From positions 124,001-188,000 of the forward strand of contig JADJEI010000001.1 in the NCBI GenBank assembly GCA_016709155.1: 64,000 bases of DNA, read 5' to 3'. Every line of letters begins with the position of its first letter. The first letter of the stretch is position 1. Source of the stretch: Ignavibacteriales bacterium (GTDB lineage: Bacteria; Bacteroidota; Ignavibacteria; Ignavibacteriales; Ignavibacteriaceae). This document shows positions 16,964 to 27,670 of this stretch, one piece after another. The notes below the pieces were generated by a model. It ran no database searches and was not told the DNA's origin. It saw only the letters and a list, made by a program, of their open reading frames with translations. Position numbers and translations under genes: made by a program.

Positions 16964-18120
16964 ATGAATATACTTTTTGTTCATCATGGAAAAGGTATCG
17001 GTGGAGCGCCTTTAAGTTTATTATATTTTTTAAAGGAGCTTAAGAATTATAATTATAAACTCAAGGTAATTTTTATTTATGAAAGTGATGTTGTTAATCT
17101 GTTCAAGGAAGCAAATATTGAAATTAGATTTTGGATCAAGGATTTACAAATACTTCTATAAATATTATGGGCATAGTGAAGCGGGATTTTATAAATGGTA
17201 CCAGATATTTGCACAGACACGACGAATAATATCCTGGGTATTATCTGCTTTTTATTACTCAAAAAAGATACTTGAAAAAGAGAATTCTGATATAATTCAT
17301 TTTAATTCTTCCGTTTTAACCGACTGGTGTATTGCAAGTAGAAATTTGAAAGCAAAAAAGATTATTCATATTCGTGAACCTTTAGCCCGAGGTTACTTTG
17401 GAATTAGAAGAGATCTTCTTAGATACATTTATTCAAAATATTGTGATCACATAATTGCAATCAGTCCAGATAATATGCGAAGAGTTAATTTGCCAAATAA
17501 AACTAGTGTTGTCTATAACCCAATTAATTTTAATGACTTTGACTATTCGAAATATAGTCAGCAGTCAAATGAAAAGGTTAAGAAAATACTTTTTCTTGGA
17601 GGCATTCACAAAGCTAAAGGATTCGATGTCCTTGTTGATGCACTTAAATATTTAAATAGTAATATTCAAATAATCTTGTGTGGGTATTATAGTGATTCAA
17701 ATTCAAGCCAGCAGTTATTTAGTAAGATGCATAAAAAATTAAAAAATTGCAAAAGCTCTAAAAATGTACAAATCCTAGGGGTCGTTAATGATATTCAAAA
17801 TGTTATAGCATCTGTTGATGTTGTTATCTTTCCCCACTATTCCTCATTTCGCCAGACCAATAATTGAAGCCGTGCAATGGGCAAACCTGTGATTGCGTCT
17901 GATTTACCAGGATGGATGAATTAGTAATTAAATAATGAAACAGGTTTGTTGGTTGAACCAAATAATCCGGAGTCCCTGGCAAGGGCAATTAATGGGTTAT
18001 GTTCCGATAAGGAAAGATGTAAAAGGATGGGAGAAAAATGGTTACATTAGAGCTTTGGAATTATTTAACGTCAAGATTACTGCAAAACAATTAATGAAGG
18101 TTTATGAATCGGTTTTATAA
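16964..18120 (+). pseudogene. GT4 glycosyltransferase A, frameshifted
   Basis: M-N-I-L-F-V-H-H-G-K-G-I-G-G-A-P-L-S-L-L-Y (GT4 N-terminal strand-glycine loop). Then, in the second frame, I-I-H-F-N-S-S-V-L-T-D-W, I-H-I-R-E-P-L-A-R-G, D-H-I-I-A-I-S-P-D-N and I-L-F-L-G-G-I-H-K-A-K-G-F-D-V-L. R-P-I-I-E-A (E of the E-x7-E motif) and A-S-D-L-P-G follow after another break at ~17850. Ends A-K-Q-L-M-K-V-Y-E-S-V-L at 18120, overlapping the polymerase start by 17 bp. A second gene with the same domain order lies at 19278 and is clearly its paralogue. Confidence 0.85.
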
Positions 18121-19271
18121 ATACAGCTTATTGTTTCTATTGATAGCACAAAGCAGTATTCCCTTTTTCTTTGGAAACGAATATTTAATTGCAGGATTTA
18201 TTTATTCTTTCATATTATTTTTATCTATAAATAGATCAATAGACAAATACATAATCCTCTATTCAGCAATTTTTGTTTCTTTATTCATTTTGCATTTTTT
18301 CTTTGCCGATGATTTTGTATCGAGTTTAATGGTAGGCTATATCATACGTATTTTCTTTGCATATTTTACTATTAGGGTTATTGGCGAGGAGTTTGGTAAG
18401 TACGTAGTTAATATTATTTATTTTTTCGCAGTTGTCAGTTTTTTTTCTTTTTATATACCGCTTTCATTATTTCGGCTGCAAATATTACAACTTCATTATA
18501 TTATAATGTATTCAAAGGTTTAGAGGTTTACCCTGATAATTTCCGCATAAATATTATACTTTATACACCGGATTACTGGTTAAATTGGATCCCTCCGCGT
18601 AATGCAGGACCCTTTTTGGAACCGGGTGGATTTGCAACATTTCTTGTTGTGGCTATTATCTTAAATTTTGAAACTAAAAAAATGTTTGATAAAAAAATAT
18701 CATTTTTTATTTTAGCTTTACTCAGCACCTTTTTCTCGCTCATACATATTGCTTCCCCTCATCTTAGTATTATTCTTTTATCCAAACGAAATTTCAGGAG
18801 TATTGCCATTGGATACCATTCATAATATTCTTATCATACTTTAGTTATTATCAGCTTCCGTTCTTAGGAAAAAATCGAATCACAGTACACGGAGTTTAGT
18901 TTATATAGCAACCCTTATAGCGAGCGTACCCGTTTAGCAAGTACATACTATGACATTCAGTCAATTATGAAAAATCAATAATTGGTAAAGGAAGAGTGGA
19001 AAGAGATGAATTCGAGCGTGATGTTAATGGATTTACTGCACTTGTCAAACAATTTTGGACTTATAGGTTTCTTTACTTATTTCGGTTTTATTTTTTATTT
19101 CCTTAAAGAAAAAGGGCATTATTTCAAAATATAAATAATGAATGGATTTTTTATTCGGTGATAATACTTGCTGGAAAATGGATTCTCTCAGGGATATTCG
19201 GAAAACCTTTTTTATGTCTCTTTTTTATTTATATAACTGCTTATAAAAGTTATAGCCAGATAACTCATTAA
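18104..19271 (+). pseudogene. Wzy-like O-antigen/exopolysaccharide polymerase, badly frameshifted
   Basis: M-N-R-F-Y-K-Y-S-L-L-F-L-L-I-A-Q-S, then a run of hydrophobic segments in three frames (18104-18523, ~18530-18825, ~18970-19271). P-P-R-N-A-G-P-F-L-E-P-G-G-F-A-T-F-L-V-V (18595-18650) is reminiscent of the periplasmic loop R-x-G-x-F-x-E-P-G of polymerases and ligases. About 390 codons in total, fitting Wzy. It would polymerise repeat units flipped by the Wzx at 12290. Many lost bases. Confidence 0.65.
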
Positions 19272-19277
19272 TTTATT

Positions 19278-20472
19278 ATGAAAAAATACTTTTTATACCC
19301 TTCTGCTGGTTTAGGGGTGCCCCAGTAAGTCTTCTTTATATTATTAAATATCTTAATATACCTAATACAAAAATCCAAGTACTTTTTTAAAAAAATTCTG
19401 ATGCTGTAAAATTATTTGAAAAATTGAGTATAAAATTGTATAGTAGTTAAAGGGTATTTTTACGAAAATTTCTATAAGTATTTTATTCACACAGTTCCAA
19501 ATAATATTAAATACTACCAAATTATAAGAGCCGTACGCGTGTTTTTCTCCTGGATACTTTCCTCTTTCATATTTGCTCCAAGTATCCTTAAAAAAGGAAC
19601 CCTGATTTGTTATATCTAAATTCATCGGTGCTTTCTGATTTTGCATTTGCCGCAAAAAGACAAAAAATTAAAAATCTTGTTCACATCAGAGAACCTATTG
19701 CTCAGGGTATATTTGGATTACGTAAAAAACTAATAAGTTTGATTTTTAATTATGCTTGTGATGATATCATTGCAATTAGTCATGATAATGCAAAAGGTTA
19801 GAAAATAAGAGGACAAAAGTGATTTATAACTTTGTTGATTCTCCTGAAAATTCTCAAACGCAAGAATCAATAAGAGAGTTGAATGAAAATTTTACTTATT
19901 ATCTCTATTTAGGAGGAAAATTCAATACTTAAAGGCATTGAAGTAATAACTGATGCATTAAAGTATCTTGATAAGAATATATGTATTATTTTTTGTGGAT
20001 ATTTTAATGACAATATCACAAGAAAGGAAAAATCATTAACTATTTCTTTAAAAGATACCATTCTAAAAGAATTAGAATATTGAATAAATTGAGAAATGCC
20101 GAGAATGCAATAATTATTGGTTTTACTAATGATGTGCCTCATTATCTTGAACTATCACAAGGACTGATATTCCCCGCTATTCGAGAACATTTCCCAAGAC
20201 CAATTATTGAGGCTTTTGGTGACGAAAAGAAAATAGCAATCGCTTCAGACTTACCGGGAATTGAAGAAATAATCAAGGATGGAGAAAATGGATTTCTATT
20301 TAAAACATTCTCTTCAGAAGATTTAGCTAGAAAAGTAAATTTTACAAAAGGATTAACAACTAAAGAAAGAATTCAGATCGGAGAGAAAGCCTATGAGAGC
20401 TATTTAGAAAAGTTCTCAGTTAAAAATGTTAACAGAATAAGAGAAATAATAATATCTATTATTGGGGAATAA
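19278..20472 (+). pseudogene. GT4 glycosyltransferase B, paralogue of A, frameshifted
   Basis: M-K-K at 19278 then, with one frame change, G-A-P-V-S-L-L-Y-I-I-K-Y-L. Later L-Y-L-N-S-S-V-L-S-D-F, V-H-I-R-E-P-I-A-Q-G-I-F-G-L-R-K-K-L-I-S, D-D-I-I-A-I-S-H-D-N, and F-P-R-P-I-I-E-A-F-G-D-E-K-K-I-A-I-A-S-D-L-P-G-I-E-E-I-I-K-D-G-E-N-G-F-L-F. The block R-E-P-I/L-A-x-G-x-F-G-(L/I)-R is shared with the gene at 16964, so the two arose by duplication inside the locus. At least six frame breaks between 19300 and 20090. Confidence 0.8.
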
Positions 20473-20481
20473 TAAAAAATT

Positions 20482-21208
20482 ATGTCAAATTTCATAAATA
20501 ATATATTAAAAAAAATATGGACTAATAATTAATAAATATCCACCCGTGATTTGGATCGACGTATCAAGTTGCTCAACACTTGTAGTATTGACACAGTATT
20601 GGATGTTGGGGCAAGTACCGGGGGGTATGGGATATTAATGCGTAATATTGGTTATAATGAAAGGATAATATCTTTTGAACCAATTAAGCATTCATTTAAT
20701 GAACTAAAAAAAATGCAATTCGAGATTCGAAATGGGTAGTTTATAATTACGCATTGGGTGATGTTGATAAAACTGCTATGATCAATATAAGTGAAAATTA
20801 TGATAGCAGTTCATTTTTATCTATTACAGAGGTGCATTGTGATATTGAAAACAAATCAAAGTTTTTTTCAAGTGAAGAGGTAGTTATAAAAAACTGGATT
20901 CAATTTACGCTTCTCTTAAATTGAGCAATGAATCAATACTATTAAAATTAGATGCACAAGGATTTGAAAAACGGATTTTAGAAGGAGCCCAACAGTCAAT
21001 AGATAAAATAAATTGTATCCAAATTGAATTGTCATTCCAGCCACTATATGGTGGCTCAAGTAATTATCTTGAAATGATTAATTACTTAGATACTTTAGGA
21101 TTTGAAATTTGCGGTATAGAGCCTGGTTTTCAGGATAATAAAACTGGTAAATTATATCAATTTGATGGATTCTTTATTTCTAAAAGACTTAATCATCTGT
21201 TTAAATAA
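20482..21208 (+). pseudogene. FkbM-family methyltransferase, frameshifted
   Basis: ATG 20482. D-T-V-L-D-V-G-A-S-T-G-G-Y-G is the SAM-binding motif I, and I-I-S-F-E-P-I motif II. After shifts at ~20735 and ~20905, S-I-L-L-K-L-D-A-Q-G-F-E-K-R-I-L-E-G-A is the highly characteristic FkbM motif (K-x-D-x-x-G-x-E-x-x-V-L-x-G), ending at 21208. About 240 aa when joined. FkbM enzymes O-methylate sugars, consistent with its place in the exopolysaccharide cluster. Confidence 0.85.
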
Positions 21209-21269
21209 GTTATTTAACTTTGAATGTATGAAGGAAGATATATAAAGATTTAAAATTGTTGAATGGTGT

Positions 21270-22095
21270 ATGAAATCTAAGAATATTATTTTCACCGGCA
21301 GCTTTCAATATCCTACAGGATATGCATCAACCAAAAGAATAGATCACCTGATTACTTATTTAAATAAAGCTGGATATAATTGTCAGGTTATATTATTTAG
21401 TAATAACAAAAGATCGGGCATTTTAATCAGACGGTTTATAAGTGTTTATATCATTTCGATATTAAAATTCTTAATTTTTTATTCTTACCGGTTTCTCTCG
21501 CTCTTTTTATTAAACTTCTATATGATAATCCTAAAAAGGATAAAAACTATCTTTACGTTTATAGTGGTATTACATTTGAAAATATATTAATTATAATCTT
21601 TGCAAGATTATGGAATTATAAAATCATTGTGGATTATGTTGAAGATTTTTCTTTTAGTCAAGAAAAAGTTACTTTTATTCGAAGAATAAAAAACTGGTCA
21701 AATAGTATATTGGGGAAAAAAGTTTCCAAATTTGCTGATTTCATAGTGGTTATTTCAGAATATTTATTAACAAAATATAAAAGTTAGTGCCAGATAATTT
21801 TCCGGTTTTACTTCTTCCTATTAGTGCTCAGCCAAATAATTTTAATAAAAACACATACGTGAATAAACAAATTAAGATTTTATACTCCGGTACTTATGGT
21901 GTAAGGATGGCGTTATCTTTTTAATTCATGCATTTAAAAAACTCGTTGATGATAACAATGAAGTCATATTAATCCTTACTGGCGTAGTGAAGGTAAAAGC
22001 TGCGGAGATAGGAAATTCAGGGAGAATTATTTGTGAAAAATATTTTAACCCTGACATAAATGGTCAATTGTTTTATAATTTTATCGGAACGTAAA
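21270..22095 (+). pseudogene. Glycosyltransferase remnant, C-terminus lost
   Basis: M-K-S-K-N-I-I-F-T-G-S-F-Q-Y-P-T-G-Y-A-S-T-K-R-I-D-H-L-I-T-Y-L (21270 on) is a GT4 start with the G-Y-A-S-T-K-R loop. Later, in other frames, I-I-V-D-Y-V-E-D-F-S-F, F-I-V-V-I-S-E-Y-L-L-T-K-Y-K, L-P-I-S-A-Q-P and Y-S-G-T-Y-G. The UDP-sugar binding E-x7-E half is absent before the next gene starts at 22098, so about a third of the enzyme is missing. Not functional as written. Confidence 0.65.
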
Positions 22096-22097
22096 TA

Positions 22098-22698
22098 ATG
22101 CTGTCAAATAAAAATTTTCATCGTTTATTAAGATTTTTACTAAATGTTTTATGCCATTGAAAATTTTAATAATAAAAAGATCTTTGGGGAAAGCCGGTAA
22201 CAACTTAAAATTTGGACCAAATGTTTCATTCTATAACCGTAAGAAATTTTTATTGGGAATGATGTATTTATAGGAGATGGAAGTACGGTTGCCGGGAATG
22301 TAAAGGTGACAATAGGAAATAATGTAATGTTTGGGCCGGAAGTTATGATACGAGGTGGTGATCATAATTTTTCATACGTTGGTAAGCCGATGCGTCAGGT
22401 TAAGGAAGGTGGTATAAATTTGCCCAGTACTATTGAAGATGATGTCTGGATAGGAACAAGAGCTATTATATTGAAAGGCGTTACAATTAGAGAAGGTTCT
22501 GTAATCGGTGCTGGATCAATTGTTAGTAAAGACATCTTACCGTATTCAGTGTCAGCGGGAATACCTTGTAAACCTATTCGATGCAGATTTACCGGCTCCG
22601 ATTTAGAAAAACATTTGAGTATGGTAAATTCTAAATATAGCTTGGAAGAAATAATTTCCCTCTATTCAAATCAGAATTTGAAAGACCTGATTGTTTAA
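22098..22698 (+). pseudogene. Left-handed beta-helix acyltransferase (hexapeptide repeat), N-terminal frameshifts
   Basis: ATG 22098, frame breaks at ~22150 and ~22255, then hexapeptide turns I-G-N-D-V-F, I-G-D-G-S-T, V-A-G-N-V-K, I-G-N-N-V-M, followed by I-R-G-G-D-H-N-F, D-D-V-W-I-G-T-R-A, I-L-K-G-V-T-I-R-E-G-S-V-I-G-A-G-S-I-V. The histidine in G-G-D-H is the usual catalytic base of WbbJ/LacA-type O-acetyltransferases. Acetylates a sugar using acetyl-CoA. The C-terminal 130 codons are intact, and the next glycosyltransferase starts inside its last codons. Confidence 0.8.
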
Positions 22699-23783
22699 CA
22701 AAAATATTCTCATTCTGGTGCCTGGTAAAGATGCTCGTGGCGGGATAAATAATTATTATTTTACTTTAAGAAAACACCTGCAATCAAACATCTTCTATTT
22801 ACAGCGTGGCGAACGTAATTGGCCTAATAGGCAAAATGTATTCTTTGAAGTTTGGCGTGAATAACTGATCTTATTAAATTTTTCATTGTAATAAGAAAAG
22901 AAAAATTGAACTAGTTCAAACTACTACCTCCTTTCTTCGCTTGCATTATTCAGAGATGGTCTATTTGTAATATTCTGTAAGTTATTAAATAAAAAGTGAT
23001 TGTTTTTATTAGAGGCTGGGATTATAGTTTTGCAAGCAATTTAGAAGGTAAAAGTTTCTCACTATTCAAATTCATATTCTTTAAAGCCGACGCTCTGATA
23101 GAATTATCAAAAGACAATAAACAAAGGTTATTAAATTGGGGTTATAAAAAGAATATTTATTTGGAAACCACTACAGTTGATGATGAAATAGAAAATGCAG
23201 CAACATTAAATATTATATTAGACAAATATGAAACCATCCCGGAGTCAATTAATATACTTTTACTTTCTCGAATAGAAAAAGAGAAAGGAATTTTTGAAGC
23301 TATTGATGCCTTTGCTGCTATCCTTTCAAGCAATCTAAAATATAAACTTATCGTTGCCAGGTGACGGCAATGAAATAATAAATGCAAAAAATATGTTATT
23401 GATAAAAAAATTAATGGTGTGTTTTTTAGGTTTTGTAAATGGGCAAAAAAAAATAGATACTTATCTTGATGCTCATATTTATTTATTTCCGACTTATAGT
23501 GAGGGTATGCCGAATTCAGTTCTTGGAAGCGATGGCTTGCGGTTTACCTATATTAACAACTCCTGTTGGCGGTATTCCGGATATTTTTGAAAACGGTAAA
23601 ATGGATATTTTATTGATGTAAAAATATACCTGATATCACGGAGAAACTCATCAAACTTAGCAATAACAGAAAAATATGCTGGAAATAGGGTCTTATAATT
23701 TTACTTATGCACGGAACAATTTCTCAGCGAAAATAGTGGCTTCGAGAATAATTAGTATATTTGAAGAAATATTAAGAAAATAA
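22691..23783 (+). pseudogene. GT4 glycosyltransferase, frameshifted
   Basis: TTG 22691 overlaps the previous stop: M-F-N-K-N-I-L-I-L-V-P-G-K-D-A-R-G-G-I-N-N-Y-Y. Later V-I-V-F-I-R-G-W-D-Y-S-F, D-A-L-I-E-L-S, I-N-I-L-L-L-S-R-I-E-K-E-K-G-I-F-E-A-I-D-A-F, G-D-G-N-E, and L-F-P-T-Y-S-E-G-M-P-N-S-V-L (nucleotide-sugar binding region). Frame breaks at ~22860, ~22990, ~23362 and ~23525. About 360 codons. One of four or five GT4 enzymes in the locus. Confidence 0.8.
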
Positions 23784-23792
23784 TTATTAAAT

Positions 23793-25658
23793 ATGTGCGG
23801 CATATTCGGATACATAGGCAATAATCCTAAATCATTTGATAGAGAGTTATTAACTCTAAAGCACAGAGGTCCCGACAATAATTCTTCTTTTTCACACCAA
23901 TCCTATAACAAACATATTTACTTAGGTCATACACGTCTAAGTATTGTTGATCTATCCGCCAAGGCTAACCAGCCTATGTCATCATCAGATCAGGAAATTA
24001 TTTTAATATTTAATGGTGAGATTTATAACCATAATGAACTTAGATTAAATTGTCTTAAGGATGAAAAGTTTATTTCAAACTCTGATACCGAAACTATATT
24101 AAAACTGTATCAGAAGCTTGGTTTAGATTTTATTAATGAGCTTAACGGCGATTTCGCTTTATCAATTTATGATAAACGATTGGAAAAGATATTCCTTTTC
24201 AGAGACAGGCTAGGGTAAAACCACTTTACTATTATAGAAATGAAAATGAATTTATATTTGCTTCTGAAATCAAAGCAATATTTGCTGCAGGAGTTGAAAA
24301 GAAAATTTCAGAACAAAGTTTGAATGAGTATTTTATTTTTAAGTATGTACCGGAAAACAATACTTTGCTTTCGAATGTTTATCGGTTGCAGCCCGGTAAT
24401 TATATTACTCTTGATTTGAAATCTTTTGAATTGATCATTAAATCATACTGGCAGCTTAAAAAGAAATCCGAATATTCGAAAATGCATTATGAGGATGCAA
24501 AGGATCTATTAAGTGATTTGACGGGCAAAGCTATTAGAGCACAATTGATGTCCGACGTACCGTTAGGGACTTTCTTTTCAGGTGGTTTAGATTCTTCTAT
24601 AATAGTTTACCACTTAAAAGATCATACTGATATAATACATTATGCCGCAAGGAAGTCTAAAGAGGACCTTAAAAATGAGGTTCCACATCCGATTATCATT
24701 ATGCAGAAAAACTTGCAAAGGAATATTCATTGAATCTTATTCCAATTGATATTGGTAATGAGGAGCTTAATGTTGATATAATTAATAAAACATTATACTA
24801 TTCGGATGATCTCATCGCAGATGGATCACAGATTCCATCGTACCTAATTACACGTGAAGCTTCAAAACGAACTAAAGTATTGCTTTCCGGTATGGGCGCA
24901 GATGAACTATTTTTAGGATATGCAGGTCATCAGCTTACTTTAATGGCAAGTTATTTTGATAATTTACCGCAGTTCTTAAAATCCTTAAGCGGAAGTTTAT
25001 TAAGTAACTTAAAAGCGGGGCAAGGATCATTAAAAGCATATAAGCGTTATCTCCAAAAATTTGGAAGATATATTAACAATCCCCTTAGATATGGTTTTTA
25101 TAACATAGTTGGTGACCTTGAAAATTCAATGTCTGTTTATTCATCGCCCAATAATAATCCTTTAGAAGTGTTCAGAAAATATTTTGGAAATGATAATGAT
25201 CCCTTTGATAACATCTCTGCTTTTGAATTGAATAATTTCCTGGTGAAAAATCTGCACTACATAGATCGAATGTGCATGGCAAACTCTATTGAAGGGCGTG
25301 TCCCCTTTTAGATTACCGACTTGTTGAGTTTGCATATTCACTTCCCCGTTCTTATAAACTAAGTGCATCGGGCAGAGGTAAACGAATATTAAAGGATATG
25401 GCATCACAGTATTTACCTGATTATATTATAAAAAGAAGAAAATCAGGTTTTGGAATGCCTCTAAGAAGTATTTTTAGTAGTGAAGATAAAATAAATTCTT
25501 TAATTGATTATGAAATGTTAAATGAAATTAAAAACTTTTCAGTTGATAATATTAAACGCATTATCAAAAACCATATAGATGGCTCAGAAGATAACTCTGC
25601 TTTGATTTATTCAATAGTTTCATTTCAGATGTGGTATAAGATATTTATTAATAGATAG
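23793..25658 (+). pseudogene. asnB: Asparagine synthase (glutamine-hydrolysing), frameshifted
   Basis: M-C-G-I-F-G-Y-I-G with the nucleophilic Cys2, L-K-H-R-G-P-D-N, F-N-G-E-I-Y-N-H: the class II glutaminase domain. Second half: S-D-V-P-L-G-T-F-F-S-G-G-L-D-S-S (ATP-pyrophosphatase P-loop) and L-S-G-M-G-A-D-E-L-F-L-G-Y. Breaks at ~24215 (R-L-G-V-K-P, one G lost), ~24690 and ~25308 (V-P-F-L-D-Y, one T lost). Joined, ~620 aa, normal for AsnB. In polysaccharide loci such enzymes often aminate or amidate uronic acids rather than aspartate. Confidence 0.85.
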
Positions 25659-25699
25659 CTTATTAATTTTAACAATTAAAATTTGTATTACATTTACAT

Positions 25700-26548
25700 A
25701 TGATTGAAAAAGATATTGAACAAGTAAAAGATTTTTGGGATAAAAATTTATGCGGGAATCGCTTTGTAAAATCGAAATTTCCTTCAAAAGAGTTTTTGAA
25801 GAGTACACTGTTTTTCGATACAAGAAAACACATCACTTACCCTTATATATTAATTTTGACTGTGCTGCTGGCAAAGATGTTTTAGAAATTGGTTTAGGCA
25901 TTGGTGCTGATGGAATAAATTGGGCAAGAAAATCTAAAACCTATACAGGTGTTGATCTCACTAATGAGGCAGTTGAAGCGACAAAAATACATTTTAACTT
26001 AAAGGGTTTAGCAGGAAATATTATACAAGGTAATGCTGAGAAATTAGACTTTCCAAATGAGGCATTTGATTTAGTTTACTCACATGGTGTTCTTCATCAT
26101 ACACCCAATATGGTTAGTGCTTTTAATGAAATTAATAGAGTTTTAAGAAAAAATGGTGAAATCATAATAATGTTATATGCTAAAGAATCTTTTAATTATT
26201 GGATTAGAATTCAATTGCTTTTCAGGATAAGACTTATAATTGAAATCATTAAAAATTATTTTGGCATAAAAAGCAAAGGTGTTTGGAAAGCTCATATTTT
26301 CAACTTTAAGAAAATTGGTGGCAGGTATATGAGTTGGAAAGAATTCCCGCATCATTGTACAGATGGGCCAGATTGTGCCATAGCTTTTATACTATCTAAG
26401 CAAGCAGTTATCAAGTTATTCGAAAAACTGGTTTTAAAATTACAAAAATTAAAAAGCACACTTCCTTGGGGGTAAATTTCCTAAGGTAGAACGATTTATC
26501 GCTAGCTTGATAGGTTTTCATAGAATCATTTGGGCTGAAAAGAAATAA
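25700..26548 (+). pseudogene. Class I SAM-dependent methyltransferase, two frameshifts
   Basis: M-I-E-K-D-I-E-Q-V-K-D-F-W-D then, after a lost base at ~25800, E-Y-T-V-F-R-Y-K-K-T-H-H-L-P, D-V-L-E-I-G-L-G-I-G-A-D (motif I), Y-T-G-V-D-L-T and F-D-L-V-Y-S-H-G-V-L-H-H-T-P. Second break at ~26425; the other frame continues T-G-F-K-I-T-K-I-K-K-A-H-F-P-W-G-G-K-F-P-K-V to TAA 26546-26548. About 280 aa. Probably methylates a sugar or polysaccharide end. Confidence 0.8.
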
Positions 26549-26742
26549 AAAAAACATAACAGAATCAATGAAACAGCTAACACTAAACCTTAATAAATAT
26601 TTCTGTGCTTAATCTTTCATAAAACTTGAGATTTATTCAATGCAAATTCAACTTTAGGAAAAACTTTAAGCGCTAAAATCTCCGTATCTAATCTGCTACC
26701 AAAAGTATCTAAGTTTATTCTCTATCTTTCCCCTCTATACTT

Positions 26743-27168
26743 TCACGGAATATTTGATAAAGTATCTTCTGGACCTATTATATTTCTTGTTACGTGAATT
26801 TTAATATCCTCACCTTCTTGTTCTTTCTTCTCTTGCGTTTTTAGTTTTAAATTTTCTTCAAGAACTTTTATAATATTGATCAGATCTTTTTTCTTCATAT
26901 TCTCATAATCTGTTTTTCTCAATGCTTCGTATGCTCTGTCAAGTTCCTCTGAGATTTTTTGAGCCCTGACTACATTTTTAATTCGCTGCTCTGATATGAA
27001 CTGCTCCTCAATAATTTGCGTAACCTCTTCAATTTTATCTTTTAACTCCTTGCTCCATTTAATTAATGTTGGTTTACTCACATTTACCTTCTTCGCAATC
27101 ACATCAAATGATAATCCTTCAGCTCTTAATTCAATAAATTTCTGTTGCTTTTCAATACTGATAGTCAT
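26743..27168 (-). CDS. HTH protein with coiled coil, function unknown
   Basis: 141 aa, the only minus-strand gene between 0 and 49.8 kb. Residues ~5-45 (K-Q-Q-K-F-I-E-L-R-A-E-G-L-S-F-D-V-I-A-K-K-V-N-V-S-K-P-T-L-I-K-W) form a homeodomain-like HTH of the kind found in transposase or terminase small subunits. The rest is charged and coiled-coil-like (E-L-D-R-A-Y-E-A-L-R-K-T-D-Y-E-N-M-K-K-K-D-L-I). Unlike its neighbours it has no frameshift. Its orientation and type suggest an acquired gene inside the exopolysaccharide locus; no partner gene is visible. Confidence 0.6.
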   Translation of the reverse strand: MTISIEKQQKFIELRAEGLSFDVIAKKVNVSKPTLIKWSKELKDKIEEVTQIIEEQFISEQRIKNVVRAQKISEELDRAYEALRKTDYENMKKKDLINIIKVLEENLKLKTQEKKEQEGEDIKIHVTRNIIGPEDTLSNIP

Positions 27169-27670
27169 ATATATACCTATGATTTACTTTAAATAATTTT
27201 ACTAAAAATCTATTATAATTAAAGTTATAATTTCCCTATAGTAATACCTTTGTTATAATTTTCAATTTATAATTGACTTTAATTTATCACAAAGTGATGC
27301 CTTTGGCATAATTTAGAATTAAAAAATGTAAAGAAACAGTAAAGTTTTAGTTAACTTCTTTCCCTTCAAAAATAATAATTCAAACCGTTAAAACAATGAC
27401 TAATAATTTTTTGTATTTAGTTCTCAACGGGATTAATCCGTTGAGAATAGTAATTCTAAGAGTTATGAACCGTTTCAACGGTTTACAAAAACTATCTCCA
27501 CTAAGTAACCCAACGAAGCATATATCCCGATTTATAACGATATTCACTCAATCATTCAATAATCTCCTAACCGTTAAAATTTTTTAATTAAAATAAGAAA
27601 ACGAGTGGTCATTTAATTATTTTAGCATATTATTTTGATTTTAACTAAGCATTAAAAATTTTATACTACT
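27169..27670. repeat. Intergenic repeats with paired palindromes (empty version)
   Basis: After ~60 bp of AT-rich DNA: TTTATAATTGAC phrases and a short GTGATGCCTTTGGCATAA variant (~27290). The near-perfect palindrome at 27421-27447 has left half TTCTCAACGGGATT and right half AATCCGTTGAGAA; the smaller AACCGTT-TC-AACGGTT is at ~27470-27485. The same pair recurs at 41690-41815, where the larger palindrome contains a 22-nt insertion. Nothing coding. Confidence 0.75.

Noticed and set aside
23793..25658. Programmed frameshifting in asnB and the neighbouring genes
   Set aside because: The break points differ from gene to gene, lack slippery heptamers or a downstream structure, and mostly equal one missing base in a homopolymer.
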